Assembly: GCA_905250075.1 (NCBI GenBank)
Contig: CAJNOP010000088.1
Coordinates: forward strand, 496,001 to 560,000
Source of the DNA: Rotaria sp. Silwood1
Taxonomy: Eukaryota; Rotifera; Eurotatoria; Philodinida; Philodinidae
Direction of reading: 5' to 3'
Length of the DNA stretch: 64,000 nucleotides
The number at the start of each line of letters is the position of its first letter. Positions within the stretch are counted from its first letter, which is position 1. Both the position numbers and the translations under genes were made by a program. Below, in pieces: positions 51,115 to 64,000 of the stretch. A model generated the notes under the pieces. That model had not been told where the DNA came from. It was given only the letters and a program-made list of their open reading frames with translations, and ran no database searches.

Positions 51115-53189
51115 TATTGAAACAAATTCAGCACCTATTAGATGATTTTGTGACTGCTCACGTTAAGGTCTTCGGTATTTTATACTCTAAAAGAGTCTCT
51201 TATTTTTTTCTTTTTCTCACTTCAAATATGTAATGATTACTTTAATTTCTTATTCTTCAATCACCGTTGTCGGTTGACTTCTCTCCCTCTCTCTCTCTCA
51301 GACTATTAATCGTTCGTTTGTTACGTCGTACATACGTTCGTTCGTTCTTAACAACACAATAGAACGTCGTTTCAATTCTTAAAATTATTCTTTCTGAAAA
51401 ACTTCAAATGCTTTTTATTTTCTACTAACAAACAATTCAACTATCTAACAAAATGAGAAACAAGAATTTTTTTTTGATTTCTATTGACAATATATTAACA
51501 AAATTAAAAAATTCATAACTTTTTATCAATATCAAGTAGGAGTTCTATTAATGCTTGTAGAAGATGTCAAGTGTATATATGATTTCATGATTAGATGTTT
51601 GTTTTAACAAGAAAAACAGAATGAAAATTCTTCTCAGCAAGGGTAATTAGCATTTTATTTTTTGTAGGTCATTTAACATGTATTAGTACTTTTTGTGTTA
51701 CATCCACCTTGAATATGACGCTCTTTACGTTTTCATAGGACATTTTTACTATCAAGACGTGAAAAAAGTTCTGTTTTGCTTTTAAAAATGGTTGTCTGAC
51801 TTCTTTAATTCTTCTTTCGTTTTAAATTTTATTTCTGTTCATGAGTAATAGTAAGGTTAGATATTGTTAATTTTATTTAATGAATATTATATTGAATGTT
51901 GTCAATAATTAAAAGGAATTAAAAATAATAAATTTATTAATTTTGTTCATTATTTGTGTTTTCAAAGGGTCAAATATATATATTTAAATAGCGTGACTTT
52001 CTATAATAATTTACTAACTGTTAATATTAATATCTAATATTTTTTCTGCAGATCTGTTTTCTAGTAGTGTCAAAATCAGTATTAAAGATGTTGATACGTT
52101 CGTTTTTCGCATATAAACCACTGATCCAATTAATAAATAATTTCATTGATTGAATCTTCTTTGAACAAGTTAATGAATCGAGTTCAAATCATTAGAAAGT
52201 TTTTCAAGAGAATAAAATTCTGTGATTGAAAATTACACATTCAAAACATTGAACTTTCATGACTTGTTTCCTGTAACTACTGCTAATAATTATTCCTTAT
52301 TCTTTCAAGCATTTATTTTTAATAGAAATTAATCGTGATAGGAATGCATTTGAGAATATATTACATTACACATATCATAATTAAATACGAAGAAAGTTCA
52401 AGTCAACTCGAAAATCAACATTTTTATCGTAAAAATTAGATCAGATGTTTGAAAAGGAAAGTGTTGTACCCAATTGTGCAGACAAGCGGGGGTGTGCATC
52501 TAGTAGTAATTAAAATAGCATGAAGTAGATTTGTTGTGTTATGATAAAACTAACGTGAAATCTTCGATTTTCATAGGCTGTTGGTTGATTCTATAAGGTT
52601 TTGTATTCAAATTAAAATCTATCTATGATACTGAAATCACAGACTTTTCTTCTGTTGTGTTTAATACAAAATTCATTTGAAGCGTTATTCAAAATTTATT
52701 ATATATATTTTTGTGTGCGAAAACACTGGACAATAATTCATTTGAATTTCTCTAATCTATGAAGTTTGACATAAAAATCACATTTGTTGAAAGATAAAGA
52801 ATCTACTATTCGAATTGATTTCATAAACGCTTAACTCATAAATCAAAAAAAAGAAAAAAAAAGGACTTATCTTCAGCGTGGATTTGATTAAAGCAAAATT
52901 TACTTTGATACTAATGTTAAAGTAGCTTTATATTACTGAAATTAATGTATAAAAATCTTGTCGGACAACTTCATGCAACTCTGCAGATTTAATCTTCTCT
53001 TTATAAAAATTTGAGATTAGATTTTATTAATTATAGACAAGGAAAATTGAGCATTACTCTATTATTGTTACTATAGAATAAAATCCCATTAATGTAGATT
53101 TCAACACGATTTACAAATATAAATTTTTTTATAAAAACAGCGAGCAAAATTACAATTAAAACCAACTTCTATTTAACAAATTATTTTCT
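51115..53189. other. Gene-poor 2.1 kb region
   Basis: AT-rich, with a short (CT)n tract at about 51279-51299. No protein-like frame or RNA gene was recognised. The promoter of the PLAC8 gene should lie just right of 51114. Confidence 0.4.
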
Positions 53190-53770
53190 TTATTGTTTTG
53201 GAGCATAAATTCCACATAGTAAGATGATCGTAACAATAATAAGCAATATAAAAGCAACATAAGTAGCAATCATCAGACCAAAAGCACTAGAAAAAACTGT
53301 AAATAGACAATATTTTGGTGAATCAGAAACTGTCCATTGAGCTTCATTAAAATTTGCATATACTCGAATTTGTATAAGAACAAAAAAGATAATAGCACAT
53401 GCTCCAAGTATAGCCGTTATAAAACCTAGATACAATTAATAGAAGAAGAACTAATATAAATAGAAAAATAAGATAGTTTACCAACGATAATTAATGATGC
53501 ACGATTACTTCCTTTAGTATTATCTGCTGCTGTAGATTTTGATTTTTGTTTTTTATATTTTGACGGTGTAACTGCGCAGACAAAGCCAAAACTTGCAGCA
53601 AAAAAAAGCACTTCAAATACGCCACCAATAGCCATCAATAACATAATATCACTTTCTATTGGACAAACATTATTTTGTTTTATATAATGAAAACCAAATG
53701 ATAATTGGACAATAGGTATCACAAGAGTGGCAAATATAAGAAATCCAATTAGGATTTGTCGCCAAGACAT
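53190..53770 (-). CDS. Four-pass membrane protein, weakly TMEM272-like
   Basis: Two exons (53770-53482 and 53425-53190) joined across a 56 bp intron, giving 174 residues. There are four hydrophobic spans: ILIGFLIFATLVIPIVQLSF, IMLLMAIGGVFEVLFFAASF, FITAILGACAIIFFVLIQI and IATYVAFILLIIVTIILLCG. A short first loop has the NNVCPIESD motif, a basic Ser-rich cytosolic loop follows span 2, and a Trp-Cys-containing second loop reads WTVSDSPKYC. The Cys-Pro before span 2 and the Tyr-Cys before span 4 resemble TMEM272-type proteins, which I recall only loosely. There is no signal peptide. The function is unknown. Confidence 0.75.
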
Positions 53771-54255
53771 AATAAACTTCTTATATAAATATTTGATTAA
53801 ATTTCAATCTAATTTTTTTGCTTCGAAATCTTTGTGTGAAACTAATCTATATGATTCATACAGCTTTTCATTCACGTTCTTGTTATTGCTGCAGCACTTC
53901 TTATGATTCCTTTTTTTTTGTTATTTCAATGTCACCTAATAGTAAATTTTTTTCTTCTTTTTTTTTCATCATCGTTACCGTCGTTCTCTTGTTGCTTTTT
54001 ATTGACGAGTTTATTTAGTCGCTTCTCTTCCAAACAGCCCACACAATACAGGCATTATGGCGCACAACATTCGATAGTTGACAATAATAAAAAAAAAAAA
54101 AAAAGAAAGAAGGAGAAAAACAAAACCAAGATGTTTACGCATATCCACAGCAATGGAATTATGGAAAAAAGTATTTATCAGCGGAAATAATCGTGGCAAA
54201 TAAAAATTCACATTATAATAGAATCCATCACCTTACGTATATCACAGGATAATAT
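53771..54255. other. Intergenic region between STARD10 and the four-pass gene
   Basis: A 485 bp gap with T-rich and A-rich runs. It presumably holds the STARD10 3' UTR and the promoter of the four-pass gene. No gene is seen. Confidence 0.4.
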
Positions 54256-55372
54256 TTAATCGTCTTTCACATAATTATCTATTTCAACTGTATTTTCTCC
54301 TACATTTGCTTCACCTGTATTAGCTGAGGATGTTAATGTTTCATTCACATCAAATGTTCCAATTTCATCTGGTTTATAACGAGCAATAGTCATCTGTTCA
54401 GGATATAGCCATGGTTTATGCGAAGGTTGATTTTTGGCTTTCCATTTATCATATTTTGTACAAGCTTTAGCTAATTTTTTCATTAACTATAAAGAATTCG
54501 TTTATCTTTTAACTTCTTTTTGAAATTAAAAGATCTCACCTTCGGTGCTAGTACTTTCGAAATTTTATTTACAAGCCAAGCTGGTAAACTACCTAAAGAA
54601 ATAAGAAAAAATAGTCAATCTTATTTAAATAGAAAAAACTTTATTTTTTTATATGAACCAACCGCCAGGATCAGATTGTGTCATATAATAAAATGTACAT
54701 GAAGAAGGGCCTGTTGGAATAATTAAATAACCTGTTAAAAAAGATATTCCACGAATACAATTTTTACGCGGTGGTTCGCGCTATAGATTTATATAATTAG
54801 AAATAGAATATTAATTAAAAAAAAACACGTACAAGATGATTGACAGAATGATTGAGAATGTATTTTTCACTATTTCGTCCTAAATCTAACCAACAACGTT
54901 GTGTTACAAAATCACGATTTTTAAATGGCGGTGGACTCTTAACTAACACCGTAAAGAAAAACAATATTAATTATTCAATAAAACTTCGTTGTTTATTTCC
55001 TACTTGAATAATAGCCTATATCACTATTTGGCAGAACAGAACAAATTTCATAACCTTCTAACATAGCTGTATCCCATGTTTGACGAAATTCACCATCATG
55101 TATAACATCATAAAGCAATTCACTTGATATACCTTGAAATTCTGATTGCACCTAGAAATATACGTATAGAATTGATTTGATTTGATTAATTAAATATACA
55201 AAAATAATTTTACACGAAGAACATCAAATGGTGATAAAGAATTTTTTTTTGTAGCTACACGACATGATGATTTATCATAACATAAAGCCCATCCTTCATC
55301 AGTTATACAATCGTTTTTAAATTGACGAAAATCTTGATCATCTGGCAAAAATATTTCACCAACCTTCATCAT
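54256..55372 (-). CDS. STARD10: STARD10-like START-domain lipid-binding protein
   Basis: START-domain proteins of the PCTP/STARD10 group bind and transfer phospholipids. Six exons on the minus strand: 55372-55214, 55151-55004, 54942-54833, 54780-54663, 54592-54540 and 54486-54256, giving 272 residues (human STARD10 about 290). The START domain fills residues about 8-215: FLPDDQDFRQFKNDC, WALCYDKSSCRVATKK, ELLYDVIHDGEFRQTWDTAM, DIGYYSIKSPPPFKNRDFV, TQRCWLDLG, GYLIIPTGPSSCTFYYMTQS, and SLPAWLVNKISKVLAPKLMK. The tail has KPWLYPEQ, which is diagnostic of STARD10, then an acidic Thr/Ser/Asn stretch. There is no signal peptide, so it is cytosolic. Two adjacent ATGs start the frame. Confidence 0.93.
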
Positions 55373-58300
55373 TTTTTCGTTTTTTTCTTATGTCTGCTGA
55401 AGTACACACACAATAGCAGACTATGCTCGACGTGGCTTGCTCGCTGCTCATTGGTTCCGTACTCATACAAAACAAAAATGCGAGAGAATTGATCATTCCT
55501 TTGTAATCAAACATTGTCTCTTTTGCATTGATTGAAAACCAAAACATCATCGTTTTTTTTTCTTGAGATTAATCATAGGAGTAGATTAAGATTATATGAG
55601 AAAATTCTTTACATAGTAGTTTTTCTTTCATTTTCATTAAAATTAATGTTTATTAGAGACATCTTTTGGTTTTATCGATTATTTTTATTAGATGACATTG
55701 AGATATATATAATTTTGTAAAATATCTCTTACACAAAACTAGAACATATATCTTCTTGTTTATTAGTATGATTGACACATTATTGTTATATGATTAAGGA
55801 TTGATTATTATGTATCCATATCTATGATTCACTAAAATAAAAATATCAAATATTAATTAGACTTTTGTTCATATAATTGAATTATGATAAATTTATTCAA
55901 ACAATTGACATGTTGTTAATTATTAAAACTTAAATGAAATAAATAAAAGATTTATAAATAATAATTTTCATGTTGAAATAAAAAAACATACTTCGTGTGT
56001 ATTTGACCCTTATACCGACCTTCAAAGGAATAATAACTTTAGTATTATCTATTTCTTACAAATTATGAATGACATAATTAATATTTTATTTGAAAAGATA
56101 TTTTCTGTCTGTTTTAAAGATACTTATCTTCATAAAATTCGTCTGAGTTTATTAGAGTAAATTAAAAAGAAATTACCTTTGATTGTTTCTAACGTAAGTT
56201 TCAATGACTACTTGTGCTATGTAGAAAGAGTTTGTTATTTGCCATTGAAGAGTATGTTATTTTATATTATTTGTCTCATATTTCTTTTTTTCATTCTGCT
56301 TTTTTATCAACTCGTTTTCATTTCATTAGTATTTATATTTGTATTCTCCTTTTCTTTTTTTTTTCTTTTCTTACATAATAATATATCTATCTAATGATGT
56401 AGGTGTTATCATTTCTTCATTATAGACAAAATTGACATTTCAAGCATTTTGAATACTTAGACATTCGATTATAATTCTTATAACCTAGTTGACATTTGAT
56501 TATTGATGAAAAGAATTATAAATTAGAATATTTATATTGACAATCAGAATGAGTGAAAAAGTCTGAATATGATGAACAATAGTAGATTGATATGTCAATC
56601 TACATAATTCATTACATATGATAAATATGTTACATGTTACAGCTATTAGTACATGTGCACCAGATGAATTATATCATTGACATAATCCTATGAAAAGAAA
56701 TCAAAGAATTGCAAATTATTGTTTTTTTTTTATTCGATGAGTTACTATCAAGAGTTGAATAGAGAATATCATTTTAGAGTAAATATTAAATTATAGAAAA
56801 GATCAACAATATCTTTCTGTTGAAGATGTTAGATCATCAATGACTAGATTTATATTTTGTTTGTCAAATAAAAGATTTAACATTATTTTTATTCAAACTA
56901 GAAAAAATTTAATACATTTTGATATAAAATAATAAGTATAATAAATACATCAGTACTACTATACCCTAGAGCGTTACCTTGAATGGATAGACAAACATCA
57001 TATATATCAATAACATTTGTTAAAGAATATTTGGCTAAAATTTTCAATTGTTTCTTAGATCGATTGGAGTATTTCCAATGGAAAAGATTACTCATGTTCC
57101 AGACTATTATTTTTAATAGTCTTCTATATTCAATGAATTGACATAGCGTATGACACATCATTCAGAAAAAGTGTAGTTCACATCAATTTAATTATATTTT
57201 ATGTATAGAAGTACATAAGAACAATCGATGCAGTGACATAGTAATGTTATATATATTAAGTGTGAGACACATATACTGCATGATTCACAAAATTTCGCTA
57301 GTTTTGGGATTTCATATAGAAGGGGTGTGTATACTCTGCTCAAAGTAATTCCTCAAAAACCGTCACTGACATTGGTCGAGTAATGTATTTTGACACTTTA
57401 TGCAACAGAAATACTTTCAACTATATATATATATATTGAATGAGAGATTGCCTGTCAACTTAATGTCGTTGAAAAAATTAATTTTTCTCAAAAACAACCA
57501 GTGTCTACACTACTGGCTTTATTAAAAATTGTTCAAACACTTGACGTCAAGAATCCTCGAATTCAATGTTCCATTGTCAAATCTTGTCATGTCAGCTGAT
57601 CAACTGTTTCAGGAATCATAAGATTTATTAACTTCATTCTTTAAAAAAAACTTGAAATTACTAAAATGACGCCGAAAAAAAACGTCTTCGATGTGCACAT
57701 TAACTCTATTGATAATTAGCTAATAGTCGCTATATAAATCTCATCACTGTTAACGAATCTTGGTTCTATTTCGACAGTTCTGAAAGAAACAGAAAAGTTT
57801 CTTACATCGAAAAGATCGATCCAGGCCATAAAGGAATAATAATTCAACAAGATACATCTCATCCTCAAGAATTTATAGTACGAGCTGGTATTTCATCTTG
57901 TGACAACATATCTCTTCGTTGTGTTAAATCAAGTTTCAAAATTAAATCATATTATTATATTGATAACATTTTGAAATCATATTTATCATATAATTTTCCT
58001 TATTCATTTCCAAACAATTAAAAAACAAAAATGATTTTTCATCAAGACAATGTTCCCAGTCACACTTTGAAGAAAACCATCGGTTTTTTTTTGATTGATT
58101 GAATCAAAAATTAATTATGTTAAATCCAAGAAATAGATATCCCATTCGCTAGCTGTGGTTCCCATCGACTATTCAATCTGTAAGTTTTTGAAACAACTGT
58201 GAAACAAACAAAAACTTGAAACTTTTGATGAACTAAAACAAAACTTTTCTACTAATTGGAAAAGATAGATCGAATTTATATTGATAAAGTTTTTGTGTAC

Positions 58301-60731
58301 TGGTCAATACAAGTATTTCTTATACTTAAACCTCGTAGCTCTGATAGAGAACATCGTTTGAAATTGTAATACTTTTCTTTCTATTATACTAATAAAGGAA
58401 AAGTTAGTAAAAATAAATGAATCATGCCATATTTGATGTCATTATTATACGTCACAAAACTATAGTTAAACTTAACTATTAAGAATGATTAATAGAAAAA
58501 TATTTTATTGTTTGAAACAATGTAATCATCATCATGATTAAATGTCCTTATTTTCATATAAAAATTAATAGTATAGTATTGAAATAGTATGGTACATTTA
58601 AAAAAATCATTAATTGCTTAATTTTTGCAGAAAATTTTGTTCATGTCATTCGAAATCAATTTTAATAATTACATTTTTTTTCTAGAAAAATTTTTCTTAA
58701 GCCATTATCTTGTACATCATTAACATGCTAAAAATTGTATCAAAGGAATGAGAACAAGATTCTCTCGTGAACGAAATCTCAAGTGATTTGCCCTATTCAT
58801 TAGTAGAAAAAAAAAACTCATTATGAGTGATTCTGATGGAAACCTATGGGAAATGTACGAAATGACACACAAGTTTAGTTTCGAAAAATATTTTTCGTCA
58901 CCAGATAATATCAATTTTAACTTATTATTACTTCGTTTCTTATTAAAACTTTCGAAATATTTTAAAATATGAATATTCTCAAAAAGAGCAAAGTGAATTT
59001 GAATCAATCTTACTCGTCAAGATTCTTGGAGTCAGACAGAGATTCTTCAACGTTGATTATTGTATTGTAAATAATCTTCACTGACAACTCAAGTTATTAT
59101 TGTATCGATTGAAATACTGTTTAATGATATAGTACTCGTTATTATACTGACTGAACTTATTGATGATGATATAGTGGTAGTTAGTGTCGTTACAATTTCT
59201 TTAGACACAATCAGAAATGCAATGGATAGATTGAAAGAACTAAGATGTGTTTTTACTGATCAATTATGTCTATAACGCTAGATTGCCTAGCTCATATAAA
59301 TAAGAATCCTATGTGTATGTAATTGAGGAAAATTATGATAAGCATTCGAAATTAAAAATTATATTTAATGAAGTTTTTTTTCATAGATTATCATGTGTAG
59401 AATGATTGTTCAAACCGAAATGAAGATAGAAATAACAACTATAAACAGAAGTCTTTTTTATGAATCAATGCATGAGAATTCGTATATCTGGGTTGATTGT
59501 ATTGTTGTGAATATTCTTTCTAAGTCGAAAAGAAAGTTTCGAATGGAACGAAAATCAATACCATGTGCAAGCGACAAACTATCAAAGTCTGCTGAATTCG
59601 GATAACGTAAATAACGTCGAATACATGTTTTTTTTTACAAATTAAAGAAACAAAGTAAAGTTTGTTGAAATGAAGAATTAAGAGAGAATAGTTTGAAACT
59701 GAAAGTTTTTCTCATAAAGCTTATGTTTCCTAAAATATTCATCGATTTGATGAAGTATTCGAATTCGTTGATAACGGTAATAAAAATTGAACTTTAGGAA
59801 AAAAAAAATTTCAGTATGTCCTTTGAGTATTTGTGATTGATAGATACTGTCTGGAATTTATTTTTAAATTATCAAGAGAATTAGGAGGGGAATTGATTAT
59901 ACTCATCGATTTACCAATTTATGAAACAAAACAGATCGATTAGTTCGCATGACGATGAACTATTGATTGACTTGAATCTATTTACTCTATCATCATTTCG
60001 ACGCGTCGCTATCTATAAACTCCGTTCTATGTACGTCTATCCTGTACAATTTTGTTCTAAAACAAATGCATCGACTACATTCATTACCGTTTTCATGAAC
60101 ACATTCATTATAGCTATCTGTTAAAAGATCAGATACATTGTTGAGCAAATCATGCACATATGCAAACAAAAACTACTTATAATCATTATGTAGATGAAGA
60201 TCAAGAACAATGTTACACGATTTATTTTGTTGTAATTGAAAAAGGATAATAAAAAACAAAGTCAGTTGTACTAAAACAAACTATAGTAGAAGACAAAAAC
60301 GAAAGGAATTATCATAAGCTATAAAACAAATACAATAAGTACATAATTGTTTCTAAGACGAACTTTGGTTTCTTTTTATAGAACGTAGTCAATTGTAAAT
60401 ATACATAGCTTTGCAGAAAACACTATCGTTTATCTACAGACAAAATTTTTAATGTTACTAATTCAATTATTTTTGATATATTCATATTGTTGCGTCAATT
60501 CTCGAAACACTATTATCTATCCTACATTAATCTAGTATTAAATCAGAAAAATCTAATAAAATTTCTGGTCTTTTTTTTCTGTGCTCAATTTATTCGATAT
60601 AAAATTCTAATGAAGATTTTGAATATTTATCGAAAAAAAAGTTTCCTTGGATACAATAAATTGAATCATTCATTCTTCTTCGATTATTTATCGATTTTTG
60701 TTATTATTGTTTTATTTCAATATTCAATTAA
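55373..60731. other. Gene-poor 5.4 kb region
   Basis: No intact gene was recognised. It holds the decayed transposase at 57560-58375 and simple AT runs (near 57422-57436). The left edge should contain the STARD10 promoter and the right edge that of the claudin-like gene. The remaining sequence is AT-rich without protein-like frames. Confidence 0.45.
57560..58375 (+). pseudogene. Decayed Tc1/mariner-superfamily (IS630-type) transposase
   Basis: Fragments in shifting plus-strand frames follow transposase order. A helix-turn-helix-like piece (STVSGIIRFINF) lies near 57598-57635. Then comes TVNESWFYFDSSERNRKVSY from about 57750, corresponding to the first catalytic-residue strand (usually T-V-D-E-T-W-F). 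A piece ending FHQDNVPSHTLKKT (58036-58080) carries the second aspartate, and VPIDYSICKFLKQL (58158-58200) is the remnant of the third block. In-frame stops and shifts separate them, for example after FPNN at 58018, so it cannot be functional. Terminal repeats were not found, so the element's limits are unknown. Confidence 0.75.
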
Positions 60732-61522
60732 ATGAAATCGTACATTTCAGACTTACGTTCATCAAGATTGTATTTTGCTTGGATGTAAGTATTACAAATG
60801 TTGTTCAATAGACATCCTTCGAATTCTATATGATGAGTGTCAAATAAGTTTCTTGAAAAATCTTTTTATCTTCATTTTAGAGAACTTAACAAATTTGATA
60901 TTATTATTTTAGAGCTGGTTTATTGTTGAGTATTGCCTTGATATTATTTATCACAAGTCATGTTTATGTTCGTTGGAGTATTTTTCCATTTGCTTATCGA
61001 AATGTTGGTTCAGTTTATAGTGGTTTATGGCATCGAAATACAGTTTATAGTGGAAGATTAGTAAAATTTAAAATAATATGTGCAAAGGAAAGAATGCCAT
61101 GTATGAAACTCATTATAGCACGGTAATAAGAAATAAAAAAAAATTAATTAAATCAATCTAAAAACTTATATTTTTAGAATCTTTATGATTATGGCTTGCA
61201 TTACATCGAGTATTGGAGTTATATGTTTTTGTATTATTTCTATATTTAAAAACTTCTATAAATCTATTATGTATAACGGTGGATTCGGCTTGGCTTGTCT
61301 GTTAGTTCCTTGTGTTTTTTTTGTATATTTGTATTAATATCAAATTATTTATTTAGTTCTTTCGCATTTGGTATGACCGGATTTTTATTTGGACTTAGTT
61401 GGGTTAGGCAATCTGACAGAGATCTAATTGGTGGTGCTGCTATCTGCGCTTTAGTTGGTTCATTGTTTTCACTTGTTAGTGCCATTTGTGCTTTTTTTAT
61501 TAATTCAAAAGGATCTATGTAA
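60732..61522 (+). CDS. Claudin/PMP22-superfamily-like four-pass membrane protein
   Basis: Four exons: 60732-60784, 60913-61122, 61178-61300 and 61357-61522, giving 183 residues. Spans: AGLLLSIALILFITSHVYV, IFMIMACITSSIGVICFCII, GFGLACLSFAFGMTGFLFGL and IGGAAICALVGSLFSLVSAI. The first extracellular loop has W...GLW followed by two cysteines ten to twenty residues on (VRWSIFPF, YSGLWHRN, KIICAKERMPC). This is the W-GLW-C-C signature of the claudin/PMP22/EMP superfamily, although the first cysteine is farther from GLW than usual. Claudins form paracellular junctions; here the role is only inferred from fold. The start ATG gives MKSYISDLRSSRLYFAW and lies just upstream of span 1. Confidence 0.8.
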
Positions 61523-64000
61523 TTTGTTTATTATGAAATTATGCACGAAAAAAATTTAAATAAATTACAGAATTGATCCATAAATGTTGATCGTAAACAT
61601 GTGTTTTATGTATCATATAGGACAGATTATGACTGTTTTATTCTCAATTACATTAGGGAGATATTGTATTATATCAGATATAGTTTTATTCCAGCTAAGA
61701 TCCAAAGTTTTGAATGTCTAAGTTAAAATATATAGATAGATTAGAGATATATAAGTAAGTAAAATATTTTTCTAATCATATTAGTTTGTATTGACTTTTC
61801 TAAAGACTGCCCACCTTAATTATCGATTTGATTGTTTTGTAAGATATCGTAATATGATTATCTATACTGAAGAGAAAAATGAATATATGATCGATGCTCA
61901 GAAGACATATCTCATATTATTATTTTGTAATCCATTCATTAAATATTGTACATCTTGACTGTCGATATAATTCATTCCATGAGATAATTTCGTAATGGAA
62001 ATATTGAATGATAAATGTAAACAGTATTCTATTTAGATTTTCTCTTCCAGAAGGACAGAATCCTGTTTTCGGGATCGTAAGTATATATATATATATAGAT
62101 ATATAGGGTATTCCGATAGACTGAACGTAAAAACGCATGAACAGCTCATTAGCAATCCAAGAGATTGATATCTCATGATCGAATTCAAATGAGCCAGCAT
62201 TGTAAAACAGTAACTATACATTGAATCTAAAAAAACCACACCAACTAAATATTATATTAGCAATATATTCTATGAATTTTGTAAAACTGATACTGTTAAA
62301 AATTGATGACGTTTTATAAGACAATAGAGTGGTCTACGTAATTCTTTTTCTTAGTAATGTTTTGCACAAATTGTATCTTATATGGTTTTAATAAGATTTG
62401 TTGCGTCATAATCCAATATTTTATTGTTTGTGATAATGAGCAAGCTTGTGCAAAATATCGAAATACTCGATCTTCGATCATTGTCACAGACATCCTTAAC
62501 TTTATTGACTTTTTCTTCGGTAATTGCGGTAAGTTTCCCAGAACGTGCTCGATTCGTGACACTACTGGTTTACAAAATCGCTGAAATGTAGTTCTAATAC
62601 AAGATTCAATTGGTGCGTTTTTTGCCGAACTCGACTTGCAGCTTAACTAACTCGAACTCCAACATTAGTAAAACTATTTTAATTCTGACTTTTGTAGACA
62701 TAGATATTTTATCTGACAGTTTTAACAAATATGCGATCAAATTGTAAAAAAATATTTAAAACGTTTGAATTGCCGAGAAATTATTGACATTTTTTCTTTC
62801 GTTCGAACTTTTAGAATATGTCACAGTAACCACAAGTCCTGACGGAAACACCTCTCTTGACGTTTGATGTAAATATAAAAGAGATGAATAGAAATGGAAT
62901 ATATTAGTAAGTATTACTCTATTCTATCACCAATTTCATTTTCTTCTAGATTAATTATTATTAATACCTTTATTATTCAAAGAGAAAAAAAAAATTAATA
63001 CGCTTTTCGGTGACCTTACTCTATAGAGCATTGTTGAGGGGCAGTTTCGTAATCTTGATATCTGTTCTAAAACTAATAATAGATGTAAGTCTGGACAGAA
63101 GGTTAGCCTGACTTAAAGTTCTTCTAACCAATCACTTCAGTCTCTCGTGCACACTTATTAATCACATGCATACTCACAAGGACAATGTATATCACTATGC
63201 AATTAACATGCTATCGAACCATTGCTTCAAAACAAATATCTTTCAATGACTTGTTCAGGGTCATTTCATGTTAGTTACACTTCAATTCAAACACGATACG
63301 TTATAGGTATGTACTGAACAACTTTACTATTCGGCAATAGCAGCATAAAACAGAAAAAATGAATATGAAACGAAAAAACGAAGTACTTTTTCAATATGTT
63401 AGTTGATAAATGGATACTATTTGTTCTTAAATGTGATCTCTCTTTTACGGTACGGTTAACATTCGAACTTAATTATAGAAACTAAAAGCTTAGAATGTTT
63501 TGTTCACTATCATATTTCGATTAAAACACATCAACACGAGAGGTTTTTTTGTTTTTTCTCAATCAAACTGATGTTGACATTCTAAAAGCACTATCTTTTA
63601 TAAAAGAATTCTATCACATCGAATCGTTTCAACAAGCATCATATTAATAATAATCTCTATATAATGTTACTTGTACGTAAAGTACTTACGAACACATGCA
63701 TATAGGTTTAGATAGTTGTATTATAATTTCTTCATTCTATGTTCAAATGATAAATACATTTTCTGAATAATTGATTTGTCAAATCAAATACAATGACACA
63801 GCTTATAATTATCTACATTTTTTTTTCTATGACAAACATACCATCAGATGTCAGGGCTTCAAATGATTTTGTATTCATAAGAATTGCATACAAAATTTCA
63901 TATAATTTACTAACAGTTTTCTTATTAAAAAGTTTAAAAAAAAATTATATGCATAGTGAATCACAAAAAAAAATCTATTTTATGAAGTACAAAACGTCAT
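61523..64000. other. Right-hand 2.5 kb, no gene recognised
   Basis: AT-rich DNA with an (AT)n run near 62079-62106. Short open frames here have no protein-like composition. A distal gene's regulatory DNA may lie at the right edge, but nothing supports it directly. Confidence 0.4.

Noticed and set aside
53818-54190. Phe/Ser-rich plus-strand frames between the two minus-strand genes
   Set aside because: They are low-complexity T-rich translation overlapping 5' and 3' flanks. No gene-like features are present.

Overview
This is nuclear DNA from a small-genome animal. Almost every recognisable protein is a conserved metazoan one: Arp1, ERGIC3, Sec61 beta, a PCGF RING protein, MON1, Nopp140, PINK1, STARD10, PLAC8 and a claudin-like protein. 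The genes are cut by many short GT-AG introns, mostly 45 to 70 bp, and the DNA is very AT-rich. Several start codons lie directly after a polypyrimidine-AG acceptor, and one run of genes has operon-like spacing. That would fit a lineage with spliced-leader trans-splicing, and a bdelloid rotifer is my best guess. This is an inference; no rRNA or mitochondrial marker is present to confirm it.

Layout. 0.1-7.3 kb: Arp1 (minus), divergent from ERGIC3 (plus, with a 2.3 kb intron), then Sec61 beta. 8.5-11.5 kb: a PCGF3/5-type Polycomb RING gene with a small antisense reading frame nested in one intron and a foldback element in another, convergent with an unknown minus-strand gene. 11.5-15.6 kb: gene-poor, with a Tc1-like terminal repeat end. 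15.6-24.5 kb: three plus-strand genes in a row, namely an unknown basic protein, MON1 and Nopp140. The first two are 61 bp apart. The Nopp140 gene has 20 exons and has grown by duplication of phase-1 exons. 24.7-29.2 kb: an intronless tail-anchored protein, then an RRM/KH protein whose third intron carries a 683 bp MITE with a TA target duplication. 29.7-30.9 kb: an EamA/SLC35G-like transporter (minus). 34.6-35.4 kb: a four-pass membrane protein. 37.8-40.2 kb: a tail-anchored TIR-domain protein (minus), with a 611 bp foldback MITE in the intron that splits the TIR domain. 42.5-48.4 kb: PINK1 with two kilobase-scale introns, convergent with a PLAC8-family gene (48.6-51.1 kb). 53.2-55.4 kb: a four-pass protein and STARD10, both minus. 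55.4-60.7 kb: gene-poor, with a decayed mariner-type transposase at 57.6-58.4 kb. 60.7-61.5 kb: a claudin-like four-pass protein. The last 2.5 kb shows nothing recognisable.

The genes are mostly housekeeping and do not form one pathway. Some share cell biology: ERGIC3 and Sec61 beta act in the early secretory pathway, MON1 in endosome maturation, Arp1 in dynactin, and PINK1 in mitochondrial quality control. Exon junctions below were set by hand from GT-AG sites, reading-frame continuity and family alignment. For every multi-exon model given as complete, the summed exon length is divisible by three. The most interesting items are the operon-like cluster with trans-splice-type acceptors, the exon-amplified Nopp140 with a visible microhomology intron deletion, the tail-anchored TIR protein with a candidate NADase glutamate, the intronless gene at 24.7 kb, and three unrelated foldback or TIR elements sitting in introns.
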